NCBI GenBank assembly: GCA_020186115.1
Contig: WSYJ01000012.1
Coordinates: 16,001-80,000 of the forward strand
Source: Histomonas meleagridis
Lineage: Eukaryota; Parabasalia; Tritrichomonadida; Dientamoebidae
Direction of reading: 5' to 3'
DNA: 64,000 nt
Position 1 is the stretch's first letter. Each line of letters opens with the position of its first letter. Shown in pieces: positions 1 to 8,808 of this stretch. The notes under the pieces were generated by a model. The model made no database searches. It worked only from the letters and a program-made list of their open reading frames with translations, and had not been told where the DNA came from. The position numbers and the translations under genes are program-made.

Positions 1-1965
1 GTCGAAATTAAACGTCCACCAATCGGTCAAGTGAATTTTGAATAGTTTCATATTTGAAGATTTTATTTCTTCAAATATTTCATCGTCTTCTATTTTTGGT
101 AAGAATTCTAATTGTTCAATTCTCTTTAAAAAAACAGGAGCATTTTTCTGAAGGTAACCTTGAAATCCTTTATCTTTAATAAAAATATCTTCGATAAATT
201 TCACATCATTTTCTTCATCGCTTTCTGATTTAGTTAAATTTTTAACATATTCTGTTGCAATTTGATTTTTTTTTGATGCCGGATCATTTATATGAAGTAA
301 ATATCTAACAATTGCTCGTGAAGCATTTATGATATCGCTTTCGCTTTTATTTATTCCACCATCAGTAATAAACATATTCCATCTATTCCAACCAAATCTA
401 CATAAACATCGAATAAGTTGATTTCTTTCATGTATTGACCATTTATCGTTAAATTTTATATTTGTTTCATCTTTGAAATGATTTTCTTTCATAATATCAT
501 CCCAAAAATCATCTCCTGTAAGTTCACTTTCGATTAATAATTTAAAAACAGAATCATTTTCTTTTTTAGTTGAGTTTTGTAGAATTAAATTAACATCAAT
601 TTCTTCTTTTTCGTCAAAAGATGATAATGCAATACATTTACATAAAAAATCAAGATTTTCAATTTCTTGTTTTGTTGAAGGCGCGAAACTAATTTCATTT
701 AATTGAGTTTCACAACAATCACCACAATAAAGATGATAAATATGTTTAACATTATTTGTTGACGATTTCTTTAAATATCTCATAAAATATTTTGTACAAC
801 CATCAACAAATATAACTAATTGAATACCATCAATAAGATTTGCATTTAATTCACAATAAAGTGGATTATATAATAGAATTTGATTGACGTTTTGGTTAAT
901 TTCAGATGTCCCTTCAGTAATTCGAGTAAAATTTAAACCAGATTTAAAAATAACATCCTCAACTAAGTCAAGAAATATAGAATATTGTGAAATTATTATT
1001 ATGTTTTGATGATATATTGTTAAAATTTCTTTAATAACTTTAAGCTTTGTAGACGACTTAAGTATACCAACAGATTTGTTCTCATGTGATAATATAAATG
1101 GATGTGTACAAACACGTTTCGCCTTTTGACATAAAAAAAATTGATTTTTTACATTTTCAAAAACAATTTTTTGCATGATTTTTCGTTGGTATAAACTAAG
1201 TGGACAATTAATATATAATGTATGAATATCAGTTTGATTGTTTTCTGAAGTCTTGCGTTTGAGAAGTTTAGATTGAATTGACAACTTTATTTCTTCTGAA
1301 ATTTTACTTGGAAGGAGACCGTTTATGTTTTCTGAGTTCGTTAAAGTTGTCAAATGTTGAACATCAAGTAAATTGGTAGGTATCTTACATTGAACCATTT
1401 GTACATTACTTTTGATGCTACTGATAGCCTTGGCAAACTTGGATTGAGGATTTTTTAGACGATTAGTGTCAATAAATGTGGCATGCCAATTAATGTTCTT
1501 TATTTGTTCATTGTCGTGCAAAATGACATCAGGAACAGTAACAAGTATGTTAAACTTAAAATGTTTGCTCGTTTGAAAATCTTTTTTGGTGATTATAACT
1601 CTATTTTCCATTGTCCCAGAATAATTAAGTACAATAGAATTTGAGACATTACGTAAAGTAACATGCCATTTATTAATACATGAGGTAGGCACAATAACTA
1701 AAAAAGGTCCAACATCATTATAAGTATTGATAACAATATCAAAAAAAGATCCAATTGTTTTTTGGAAATCTATATTATACTCATCAGAAATTTCAGTGTT
1801 TTGGCCTTTAGTAAAATTTTTTAAAAAGAGATTTAAGATTGATAATTCTAAATCTTTTAAATCTTCACCACAAAATGTATAACTGTTGATATAAATAAAT
1901 TGGTACTCTGGTGATATTTCTGTGTTGTCATTTTTTGTTGGAAGTTTAACACTAGCTCTTGACAT
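1..1965 (-). CDS. CHD-like SNF2 chromatin-remodeller homologue with degenerate ATPase motifs (3' end outside window)
   Basis: The frame is open from an ATG at 1965-1963 (in-frame TGA two codons upstream) to the window edge, about 655 codons. The order of features follows a CHD-type SNF2 ATPase. Residues 54-70 align with the GxNTILADEMGLGKT segment, 86-94 read GPFLVIVPT, about 164-172 end in RLKN as the DEAH box does, 255-290 hold PLSLYQ and CTHPF like the family's helicase linker, and 322-336 hold an IIIISQY segment. A SANT-like W-x-RFGWNRW stretch lies near 505-530. The key motifs are altered: the GLGKT positions read NIDFQ, the DEAH positions read IDTN, and the motif V region lacks RAGGLGINL. 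It is therefore probably ATPase-dead, a scaffold or regulatory paralogue. The family call rests on my alignment from memory; activity loss is inference. Confidence 0.72.
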   Translation of the reverse strand, partial: MSRASVKLPTKNDNTEISPEYQFIYINSYTFCGEDLKDLELSILNLFLKNFTKGQNTEISDEYNIDFQKTIGSFFDIVINTYNDVGPFLVIVPTSCINKWHVTLRNVSNSIVLNYSGTMENRVIITKKDFQTSKHFKFNILVTVPDVILHDNEQIKNINWHATFIDTNRLKNPQSKFAKAISSIKSNVQMVQCKIPTNLLDVQHLTTLTNSENINGLLPSKISEEIKLSIQSKLLKRKTSENNQTDIHTLYINCPLSLYQRKIMQKIVFENVKNQFFLCQKAKRVCTHPFILSHENKSVGILKSSTKLKVIKEILTIYHQNIIIISQYSIFLDLVEDVIFKSGLNFTRITEGTSEINQNVNQILLYNPLYCELNANLIDGIQLVIFVDGCTKYFMRYLKKSSTNNVKHIYHLYCGDCCETQLNEISFAPSTKQEIENLDFLCKCIALSSFDEKEEIDVNLILQNSTKKENDSVFKLLIESELTGDDFWDDIMKENHFKDETNIKFNDKWSIHERNQLIRCLCRFGWNRWNMFITDGGINKSESDIINASRAIVRYLLHINDPASKKNQIATEYVKNLTKSESDEENDVKFIEDIFIKDKGFQGYLQKNAPVFLKRIEQLEFLPKIEDDEIFEEIKSSNMKLFKIHLTDWWTFNFD

Positions 1966-2611
1966 TCTTCACTTTGTTTCCATAAGTTAACGGTCGTTTT
2001 CTTATTGAAAAATTGCTTCAGATAAAATTGTAGATGAAATAGAAATCTCGCTAAAAATTTTCAAGACATTATTAAAAGAGAGGCAAAGAGAGATTCAACA
2101 ATGTTTTAGTAAACTGTTAATATTTTAAAGGATTCCAAAATCGTTATTATTTCTTTAGAAGTTGTTGTTAATATTCTACAAGCTTTTTTTACATAGGCAA
2201 GATTTATATTTCGCATGAATAGCCAAAAGATTCAACCTGAGTTAATCAACATTTTTGACTCTGATCTTCAAAATATATAGAAATATCAAAATTTATATAG
2301 GAACAAAAATATCTCATCATGAAATCAATATTACAATGATAATTGTATCTAGTATATTATAATATATTGGTAACTTTATCTTAAATACATTTGATGTTAC
2401 AGTTAAATTTCATCGAAATGATGTTTTCCATTATCTATATGAAAATCAAATATATACAAAACTAAAGATTTAACTTTGATGCTAAAGAATTGTATAATAT
2501 ATTATAATTATGAACTCTTTTTGTTTTTGTTTTATCAAAATTTGAAATTTTCTATTTCATACTTATATGAACATGCAAAAATAGGGAATTTATTTATTGT
2601 GAAATTTTTTA
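1966..2611. other. Intergenic stretch with decayed ankyrin-gene 5' part
   Basis: No intact gene is visible. On the plus strand short coding-like pieces (for example from about 2216 to 2280, ending in TAG, and from about 2300 to 2475) alternate with stops and lead into the ankyrin-like remnant starting at 2612. They look like the decayed N-terminal half of that gene. The first 60 bases next to 1965 are the promoter-proximal region of the minus-strand CHD-like gene and contain ACGACCGTTA on its coding strand. Confidence 0.4.
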
Positions 2612-3022
2612 TTGATGACTTATTCTTTAGAATCAGGAAATATTGAACTTGTAGAGTATATTTTAAATCAAAAAATAATTGATATTAATATCAATTATGC
2701 TAAAACTATTCAATACTTTTATTTATTGTATATTGTAATAATTTGCAATTTTAAAATAATATTTGGAAATATTTTAAAATATTTAATACAGCACTTACTT
2801 TGGCATCTAGAAATGGTCAAATTACTTCTTGAACAAAAAGGAATTGAATTTTATACGAAAAATAATATATGCTTAAACATTTCCTTATTTTCAAATAATA
2901 TTTGGAAATTATTTAAATTATTTAATACAGCACTTATTTTTGCATCTAGAAATGGTCATATAGAAATAATTAAACTACTTCTTGAACAAAAAGGAATTGA
3001 TATTAATGCTGAAAATTTTTAA
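2612..3022 (+). pseudogene. Ankyrin-repeat protein remnant
   Basis: The open frame of 136 codons contains two partial ankyrin units. The last one reads ALIFASRNGHIEIIKLLLEQ followed by KGIDINAEN, a textbook ankyrin repeat of the rapidly expanded trichomonad type. The DNA of the unit is duplicated in tandem: 2763-2851 and 2899-3002 share TTTAATACAGCACTTA, TTTGCATCTAGAAATGGTCA and TACTTCTTGAACAAAAAGG blocks. The first codons are TTG rather than ATG, the upstream part is full of stops, and hydrophobic non-ankyrin sequence separates the units. A gene relic is the best reading. A third relic of the same DNA lies at 45.4 kb. Confidence 0.65.
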
Positions 3023-3112
3023 TTTGATTTATTTGATGTTTGTCAAACAGTATTTAACGGGTTCTATCGGCTTATTAACTAGACAAAGCATGTCAATTAT
3101 TAAATGCATTTT

Positions 3113-3119
3113 TATCGTC
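3113..3119 (+). promoter_or_regulatory. TATCGTC, candidate Myb site
   Basis: TATCGTC lies 21 bases upstream of the ATG at 3141. The same heptamer in the same orientation occurs in front of the RalGAP-like gene (59653-59659). TATCGTC/TAACGATA-type sequences are known Myb recognition elements in the T. vaginalis ap65-1 promoter. Function here is inferred from position and sequence only. Confidence 0.35.
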
Positions 3120-3140
3120 TTTCCGAAAAATCGACAAGCA

Positions 3141-6100
3141 ATGAGTTTTTCCTTTGGAGGCGCGAGCATATCAACACTCTTCGATATATGTATGAACTCA
3201 GACGAAAAGCATCTCCAACAACAAATTGAAAGTATTTATTCAACAGCTTATGGGCTTGATTTTTTAGTTGATGATCAAAAGCAAAATCTTCTTCATATTT
3301 TAGCAGCATCACCAAATTTTACCAAATGGAAAACTCTGTTAAATGGATTTGTTTATTTAAATGCAGTTGATTCACATTTGCAAACACCTTTATTCATTTC
3401 AACAAAAGCAAAAAATATTCAAGCAATTCATTACCTAATAGCAAATGGAGCTTCTGCTATCATAGAAAATGAAAAAAGAATTAATCCAATTAAACTTGCT
3501 TGTCAAACAAATTATTCTATTGGTTTAAGAGAACTCATCAAACCTTATTCTTCTATTCACTATATCTCCACCAACTTTGTTGAAATTGGTAAAATATGTC
3601 TTACAAATAATTCTTATGAAGCATTCAAAATCATTTTAAGAGCCACTGAAAATAACTATATCAACTCATATGACGGAGAAGGCTTTGGTCTAATACATTA
3701 CATTGTACAAGCAGATAATTTCCAAATGTTAAAAATATTTATACCTTCAAATAATAATTATAAAGTCGATATAAATCTTAAATCAAAAAATCTAAAAGTT
3801 GAAAAGACGCCAATAGAGATGGCAGTTTCCACAGAAATATGTGGGTATTTATATGGTCTTGGTGCCTCAATTCATAAAAGATCTCAAACTAGTGTTATTT
3901 CAGACATTATATCCAAATCCTCTCAATGGGGCACAACTGGTAAATCGTACACTTTATGTGAATTTCACAAAGCAGCCATTGAAGGAAATGTCTTATTTCT
4001 CAAAACTTACAACAAAAAGGTTATTGATGTCGTCGATGTTCATAGGATGACTCCTCTTTTATATGCAATCTCTTGTAAGCATATCCAATTTATCACATCC
4101 CTTCTTGAAAAAGGAGCATCACCCAACTTTTTCACTGGAAAAACCACCGCATTTCACTTTGCCGCACTCAAAGGAGACGTTAACGCCTTTTCTCAATTAT
4201 GTACTAACGGTCAACCGAATTTCGAAACTTTAGATTCCAAAGGTAGAACAATCATTGCATGTGCTGTAGCTTCCAAAAATCTTGATATGCTTAAATATGT
4301 TATGGCCCTTAATCCAAAACAAATTTGTGAAGCAACTATTATTAGTCGAAAATTACTTACATATGATAACCATCTTTCTTCTCTTATGATGGAATGTTTA
4401 CTTTCAAAATGTTTATATCCATTAGGTTTAATGATTAGAGGCCATAAGACTCTTCTTCAAGTCTCGATTGAAGAGAACAAAAGTGAATTAGCAATGGTCA
4501 TTCTTACAAAAATGAAATCCTACAAAATCGCAGAGTTCGAACCAAACCCAGAAAGGTGTCTTATTTCAGCTGTTTTAAAAGAAGAAGATGAAGTTGTAAA
4601 AAGTCTAATTGAGTATGGTGTCAATCCATCCATCCAAGAGTATGGCCGTCCTCTACTCCATCTTACAGTTTTCCACAAAAGCGATAAGTCACGAAAAGCC
4701 ATATTAGATAAATATCCAGATTTAATTAATTCAGTTGATCAATTTGGGAATAGTATTCTTCATTTTGCTGCCTTAACGAACTCGACCAATGGTATTAAAT
4801 CGTGTATTACCGACTTAAAATTTCCGATTAATTTTGTCAATAATGATGGCGAAACACCATTAATGCAACTTGTCAAACGGAAGTCTGATGACTTTTGTAC
4901 CAACTTTGAATATTTTATGCAGAACAAGGCACAACTTTTTGTGCAAAATTGCCGAAAACAAAACATCATTCATATCTGTACAGAATATAATAATGTTCAA
5001 TCATTAACAGAACTTATAAGTTCACGCGATAAAAAGCCCATTTTACCACTTGATCAAATACGTTTTTTATTATCACAGAAAGACATTGATGATCAAACAC
5101 CATTAGAATATGCTTCTAAATTAACAGACACAAAATGTTCATCAATTATCTCTGAATATCAACAATTGCCGATATTTAATTCACCGATTACCATTAAAAC
5201 ATTACAACAACATCAATCTAATGGATATTCACCTAATGTATATAATAAAGCAGGTGTATGTTTATTAGTTTGTGTAATATATCAAAAATATGATAACCCT
5301 AATAAAGTTGTAGAATTAGTCCGTAAATTAATGGAAATGGGCGCAGATCCATCATTAAAGAATTCGGATGGATTATCGATAATTCATCATGTTATAACAT
5401 CACATAACTTAGAGATAATAAAAATATTAGTTGAAAATGGTGCAAATTTCATTGTGGAACCAGTTATATCATCATTTTCACGAGAAATTGGTTCTGATGA
5501 AATATCTGAATATATAAAAGCGCCTGAGAAAAGAGCGAGTGCAATTAATGAATTATTAACTACGCAAGAAAACGCAGTACCAATTCTTGGATGCATATGT
5601 AAAATCTCCGAAAAGTTTGGCACTAATCCATATATCCGTACGTATATGGAAGAAGTCAAACAAATGTATCGATTGTTAACATTATTTATACAAAGGTTTG
5701 AGAAGATATTCCAAACATTAAAACCATCGACAGAATTAGGCTCATTTTTATTATATTTTGCAGATGCTTTTTTACCTTTCTTACATATTGCTACATCATA
5801 TGATAAATCTATTAATATCATTCGAGCAACACCATTACTATCAGAATTATTAAATTTGCCAAGTGGTTATTCGAAGTTAACATTTGATGACGCATTAATA
5901 GTTCCAACACAACAATTTACTTATTATCCTGAGTTAATAAAAGCGATAATTAAAGCGACTCCAGAAAATCATTCCGATTTAATTAACTTACGTAAAGCTC
6001 ATGCGAAGTTTGCATATATTGTACGAATAATTAATGAGAAGAAACTTATAGTCGAATCACAAAAAGAACTTCAAAGTATCAAATTCTTTACGACCATTAA

Positions 6101-6851
6101 AAATGAAATAATTCCATTTAATATCGAAGATATATTATTAACACATGGACAATTTGAACTAAAAAATTATACAAAACCTAAAAAGAATTTTAATAACATT
6201 TTGTTTGAATCTGATACATGGAGAATTAAAACGATTGAACAAAATGATGGTAATTTTACTGTTTCACATTTCGAATTCTTTGGTCGAAGTATGGATAGTT
6301 TCTTAAATAAGGTGAAAATTGAAATATTTTTATTTAAGAATAATATTATAATGGGCGTCCAAAAAACTGTTGATAAATTTAAGATGAAATTTTCATGTAA
6401 AACTTCAAATATAATTTGGGACTTCGGTAAAGAATACGCACCAGATTCAGTTATGTTATATGCACCTTTTGGTTCGTTGTTATTAAAAATTATTGTTCCA
6501 AAAGGAAGTTCAACAAACTTCGAAAGAAATAAATGGAGAAGTAACATAGAGAAGTTATTTAACGAAGGTGATTCATCAGAAGATAAAGTCGTGAATGGAT
6601 TCGAACAATGTTACGTATCTTGGGTAAGCGCTCAATGTAAATGCGTGTTCTCACATACGTTTTTGGTCAATTGTAAATCGCAAAATGAAGCAAAAGAGAA
6701 AATATTCAATTTGCTGAAGCAAAAAGATGTAGAAATATTACATAAACAAAACCCAATGGGTGAATTGGTACCGTTGATTTGCTTCGATTTCCAAACAATT
6801 AGAAGTAATGAAAGAGAAGAAAGAGATATCATAGCCGATATGATAAATTAA
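3141..6851 (+). CDS. Ankyrin-repeat protein with C-terminal DH-PH (RhoGEF-like) module
   Basis: The protein is 1236 aa, starting at the ATG of MSFSFGG; the frame is open further upstream but that part overlaps the ankyrin relic and is not protein-like. Residues 1 to about 780 are ankyrin repeats (NLLHILA, TPLFIST, SIIHHVI and similar). Residues about 807-965 resemble a Dbl-homology domain: the segment near 916 reads VPTQQFTYYPELIKAII followed by TPENHSDL, closely matching the third conserved DH helix (PxQRxxRYPLLLKEL, TPxxHxD). Residues about 996-1137 look like a PH domain. A Cys-containing tail follows to 1236. The expected role is exchange of guanine nucleotide on a Rho/Rac GTPase, with ankyrin repeats as recruiting platform. 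The DH call is moderately strong, the PH call weaker. A paralogue lies at 27139-30759 on the same strand. Confidence 0.75.
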   Translation: MSFSFGGASISTLFDICMNSDEKHLQQQIESIYSTAYGLDFLVDDQKQNLLHILAASPNFTKWKTLLNGFVYLNAVDSHLQTPLFISTKAKNIQAIHYLIANGASAIIENEKRINPIKLACQTNYSIGLRELIKPYSSIHYISTNFVEIGKICLTNNSYEAFKIILRATENNYINSYDGEGFGLIHYIVQADNFQMLKIFIPSNNNYKVDINLKSKNLKVEKTPIEMAVSTEICGYLYGLGASIHKRSQTSVISDIISKSSQWGTTGKSYTLCEFHKAAIEGNVLFLKTYNKKVIDVVDVHRMTPLLYAISCKHIQFITSLLEKGASPNFFTGKTTAFHFAALKGDVNAFSQLCTNGQPNFETLDSKGRTIIACAVASKNLDMLKYVMALNPKQICEATIISRKLLTYDNHLSSLMMECLLSKCLYPLGLMIRGHKTLLQVSIEENKSELAMVILTKMKSYKIAEFEPNPERCLISAVLKEEDEVVKSLIEYGVNPSIQEYGRPLLHLTVFHKSDKSRKAILDKYPDLINSVDQFGNSILHFAALTNSTNGIKSCITDLKFPINFVNNDGETPLMQLVKRKSDDFCTNFEYFMQNKAQLFVQNCRKQNIIHICTEYNNVQSLTELISSRDKKPILPLDQIRFLLSQKDIDDQTPLEYASKLTDTKCSSIISEYQQLPIFNSPITIKTLQQHQSNGYSPNVYNKAGVCLLVCVIYQKYDNPNKVVELVRKLMEMGADPSLKNSDGLSIIHHVITSHNLEIIKILVENGANFIVEPVISSFSREIGSDEISEYIKAPEKRASAINELLTTQENAVPILGCICKISEKFGTNPYIRTYMEEVKQMYRLLTLFIQRFEKIFQTLKPSTELGSFLLYFADAFLPFLHIATSYDKSINIIRATPLLSELLNLPSGYSKLTFDDALIVPTQQFTYYPELIKAIIKATPENHSDLINLRKAHAKFAYIVRIINEKKLIVESQKELQSIKFFTTIKNEIIPFNIEDILLTHGQFELKNYTKPKKNFNNILFESDTWRIKTIEQNDGNFTVSHFEFFGRSMDSFLNKVKIEIFLFKNNIIMGVQKTVDKFKMKFSCKTSNIIWDFGKEYAPDSVMLYAPFGSLLLKIIVPKGSSTNFERNKWRSNIEKLFNEGDSSEDKVVNGFEQCYVSWVSAQCKCVFSHTFLVNCKSQNEAKEKIFNLLKQKDVEILHKQNPMGELVPLICFDFQTIRSNEREERDIIADMIN

Positions 6852-7353
6852 GTTGTATTTGTTAGACACATTAATAATAAAAGCGGAATTCCACTTTCGT
6901 ATTTTTATGTTTTTTTGCACCTTTAAAAATGCCGACGGAATCTTTATTCGAAAGATTTGCAAAAATTGTTTGCATTGAATGGTTGAATAAAATATATTAT
7001 ATATGTAAAAATTTATTGATTTTATTTATGTAATGCGCTTTTCTTTAATAAATTAAAACAAAACATGACTCAATCTAATCAAGCCGAAAAAAATGCTCAT
7101 TAAATTGAAATTTTTAATTAAAAATTCGACTGCTATTTATGTGAGTAAATTACCAACATAATATTATCGGGTGTAGTATTTTACACATGAATAGCTTTCT
7201 TTGTTTGAATTAAAATTTTAATTTAATGAGTATTTTTTTCGGCCAATAGGGGTATCTTTCGGCTTGTTTGACTATTGTTTTTTAAGGGTGTAGTTCTTAA
7301 TTATTATCAAAAATAAAAATTCATTTTCCAAGTATAAAATGACATCATTATAA
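6852..7353. other. Intergenic region with small inverted-repeat element
   Basis: This is the 3' flank of the ankyrin-DH-PH gene. No coding frame is convincing. It holds the MITE-like element described separately and, flanking it, a second imperfect pair CAAGCCGAAA (7079-7088) and TTTCGGCTTG (7258-7267), so the inverted-repeat structure is nested. Confidence 0.5.
7083..7243. mobile_element. MITE-like element, 161 bp, about 36-bp terminal inverted repeats
   Basis: The left end begins GCCGAAAAAAATGCTCATTA and the reverse complement of the right end begins GCCGAAAAAAATACTCATTA. The two arms stay alike for about 36 bases with three mismatches. There is no coding capacity between the arms. CAA flanks both sides (7080-7082 and 7244-7246) and may be a 3-bp target duplication, but that could be chance. 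The superfamily is not identifiable from this copy. Confidence 0.6.
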
Positions 7354-8376
7354 AACTTCGCTACATTTAAAGGTTTTATTAATTTTAAACTTAGAATAAC
7401 TGTACAATTATCAAAAGCTATTTCATCTGGTAATTTGACAGATCCAGAAAATTTAGTTAAAATATTTATAGGTTTTAAGAGTTCTAATCAATTATTAGAT
7501 CAATTACAAATTATGTCTAATAATATTTCTACTGGTTATCAACAAAATGAATGTTGTCGTGAAGGTTATTGTTATTCTACAATTAAACCTTATGCTGAAA
7601 AGAAAACTAGAAAATATACACATTTTTTATATGAAAATGTTTCAGAATATTCACAATCTGTATGTGGTACTTATGTTGATTTAAATACAATTGCAGATGG
7701 AAATAAACATGATATCGAATTTGAAATGAATCTTCCATTTGAAGATATATTAGCTTTACAAGCATTTGATTTATATCCAAATAGATTAGTTGGTGATATT
7801 GAATTAAAGTTTTATGTTAAACAAAATGGTTTAGTTTGGTGTCAAGTAGATCCACGTAAAATTAAAGAAGTTAAAGAATTTTTAGAAGATTCTACTATTA
7901 ATGCTACATTTAATAATTTACCTTTATTTACTCATGGTTTTACTCAAATTGGTAATTCTGCTAATATAACTACTACATTTAAATGTGATACTGAAACTAA
8001 TCATACTATTGATACTGCAACTGAGAATGTTTCTTTATATTGTACAGGTTTAACTGTACTTTCATGTAAATCTAATATGTATGGTTTTGGAGTTAAAGAA
8101 GAAACTTTAAATCAAATAGCTCAAATACTTCAACAACCTGGAGGTTTAATAATTCCTTCACAACAATTAGATTATAATGCATTTGCTTTAGCTGCTACTG
8201 AATCTGGTATACAATCTACTATTAATATGCCTTTATTTAATGTTACAACTATTACAGTTGTATTTCCAAAACATGCTAATGATTATACATGTTTCGATAA
8301 TCCTATTTATAATAATGTACAATTAACTATTGCAGGTCAAAATTATCCTGATGAACCTATTTCTACTTTGATTTGA
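7354..8376 (+). pseudogene. Maverick/Polinton-type capsid-like protein, truncated at both ends
   Basis: The frame is open from just after a TAA (7351-7353) and has no ATG at its head; coding character starts near 7366 (KGFINF, then VQLSKAISSG). The roughly 330 residues contain NISTGYQQNECCREG, a DLYPNR motif and many short beta-strand-like segments, with no transmembrane or enzyme motif. I associate this composition with the double-jelly-roll capsid proteins of trichomonad Mavericks, from memory and without a search. The end is artificial: the stop at 8374-8376 lies in a Tc1-type transposase fragment on the opposite strand that interrupts the gene near 8360. The piece is shorter than a usual Maverick major capsid protein (about 500-600 aa). 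Confidence 0.55.
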
Positions 8377-8808
8377 CTAAAACATCTTTCAATTGGATTA
8401 AGATATGGGGAATATGGTGGTAGAAATAAAAGTATAAACTGAGCTTCTTGGCATAATTATAGTAGTTCATATTGTCGATGAATTGAATAATTATTCAAAA
8501 TTAAGACAAATTTTTGATTTGGATATTTCGTCTTCAAATCATTAATTAAATTTTTAAAATATTTTTCGAATCGAATTGCATCAACATTATTTGTTTCAGT
8601 TTCATGTATCCAACTATAATTTGGATTAACAGCTGCTAAAATTTTGATTTTTCTACATCCATCGATTGATGATGATTGAACTGCTCTTTTCCCAAATTTA
8701 GATCTTCCCATATTTCTTCTTGTCAAAATCGTAAAATTTGATTCATCAATGTAAATTTGTTGAATACTCTCTGATAAATTTGTCAATTGATTTAAATAAT
8801 TTACTCGC
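8360..8808 (-). mobile_element. Tc1/mariner (IS630-type) transposase fragment inserted in the Maverick-like block
   Basis: On the minus strand one frame reads QIYIDESNF (first catalytic Asp), a GRSKFGKRA segment, then FVLILNNYSIH, then after an in-frame TAA (8459-8457) [12 protein letters not shown] with the terminal Glu. This is the DDE core of a Tc1/mariner transposase. The second catalytic Asp, normally in DNxxxH, is Asn, so the copy is inactive even apart from the stop. Both ends of the transposase gene are missing and no inverted repeats are visible, so only a fragment remains. It separates the capsid-like remnant from the next Maverick-like gene. Confidence 0.75.

Noticed and set aside
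3112-3315. Short open frames on the strand opposite to or out of frame with large genes (also at 5387-5821, 44482-44835, 57684-57905 and similar)
   Set aside because: They lie wholly within well-supported coding sequence, have no family resemblance and reflect codon composition only.
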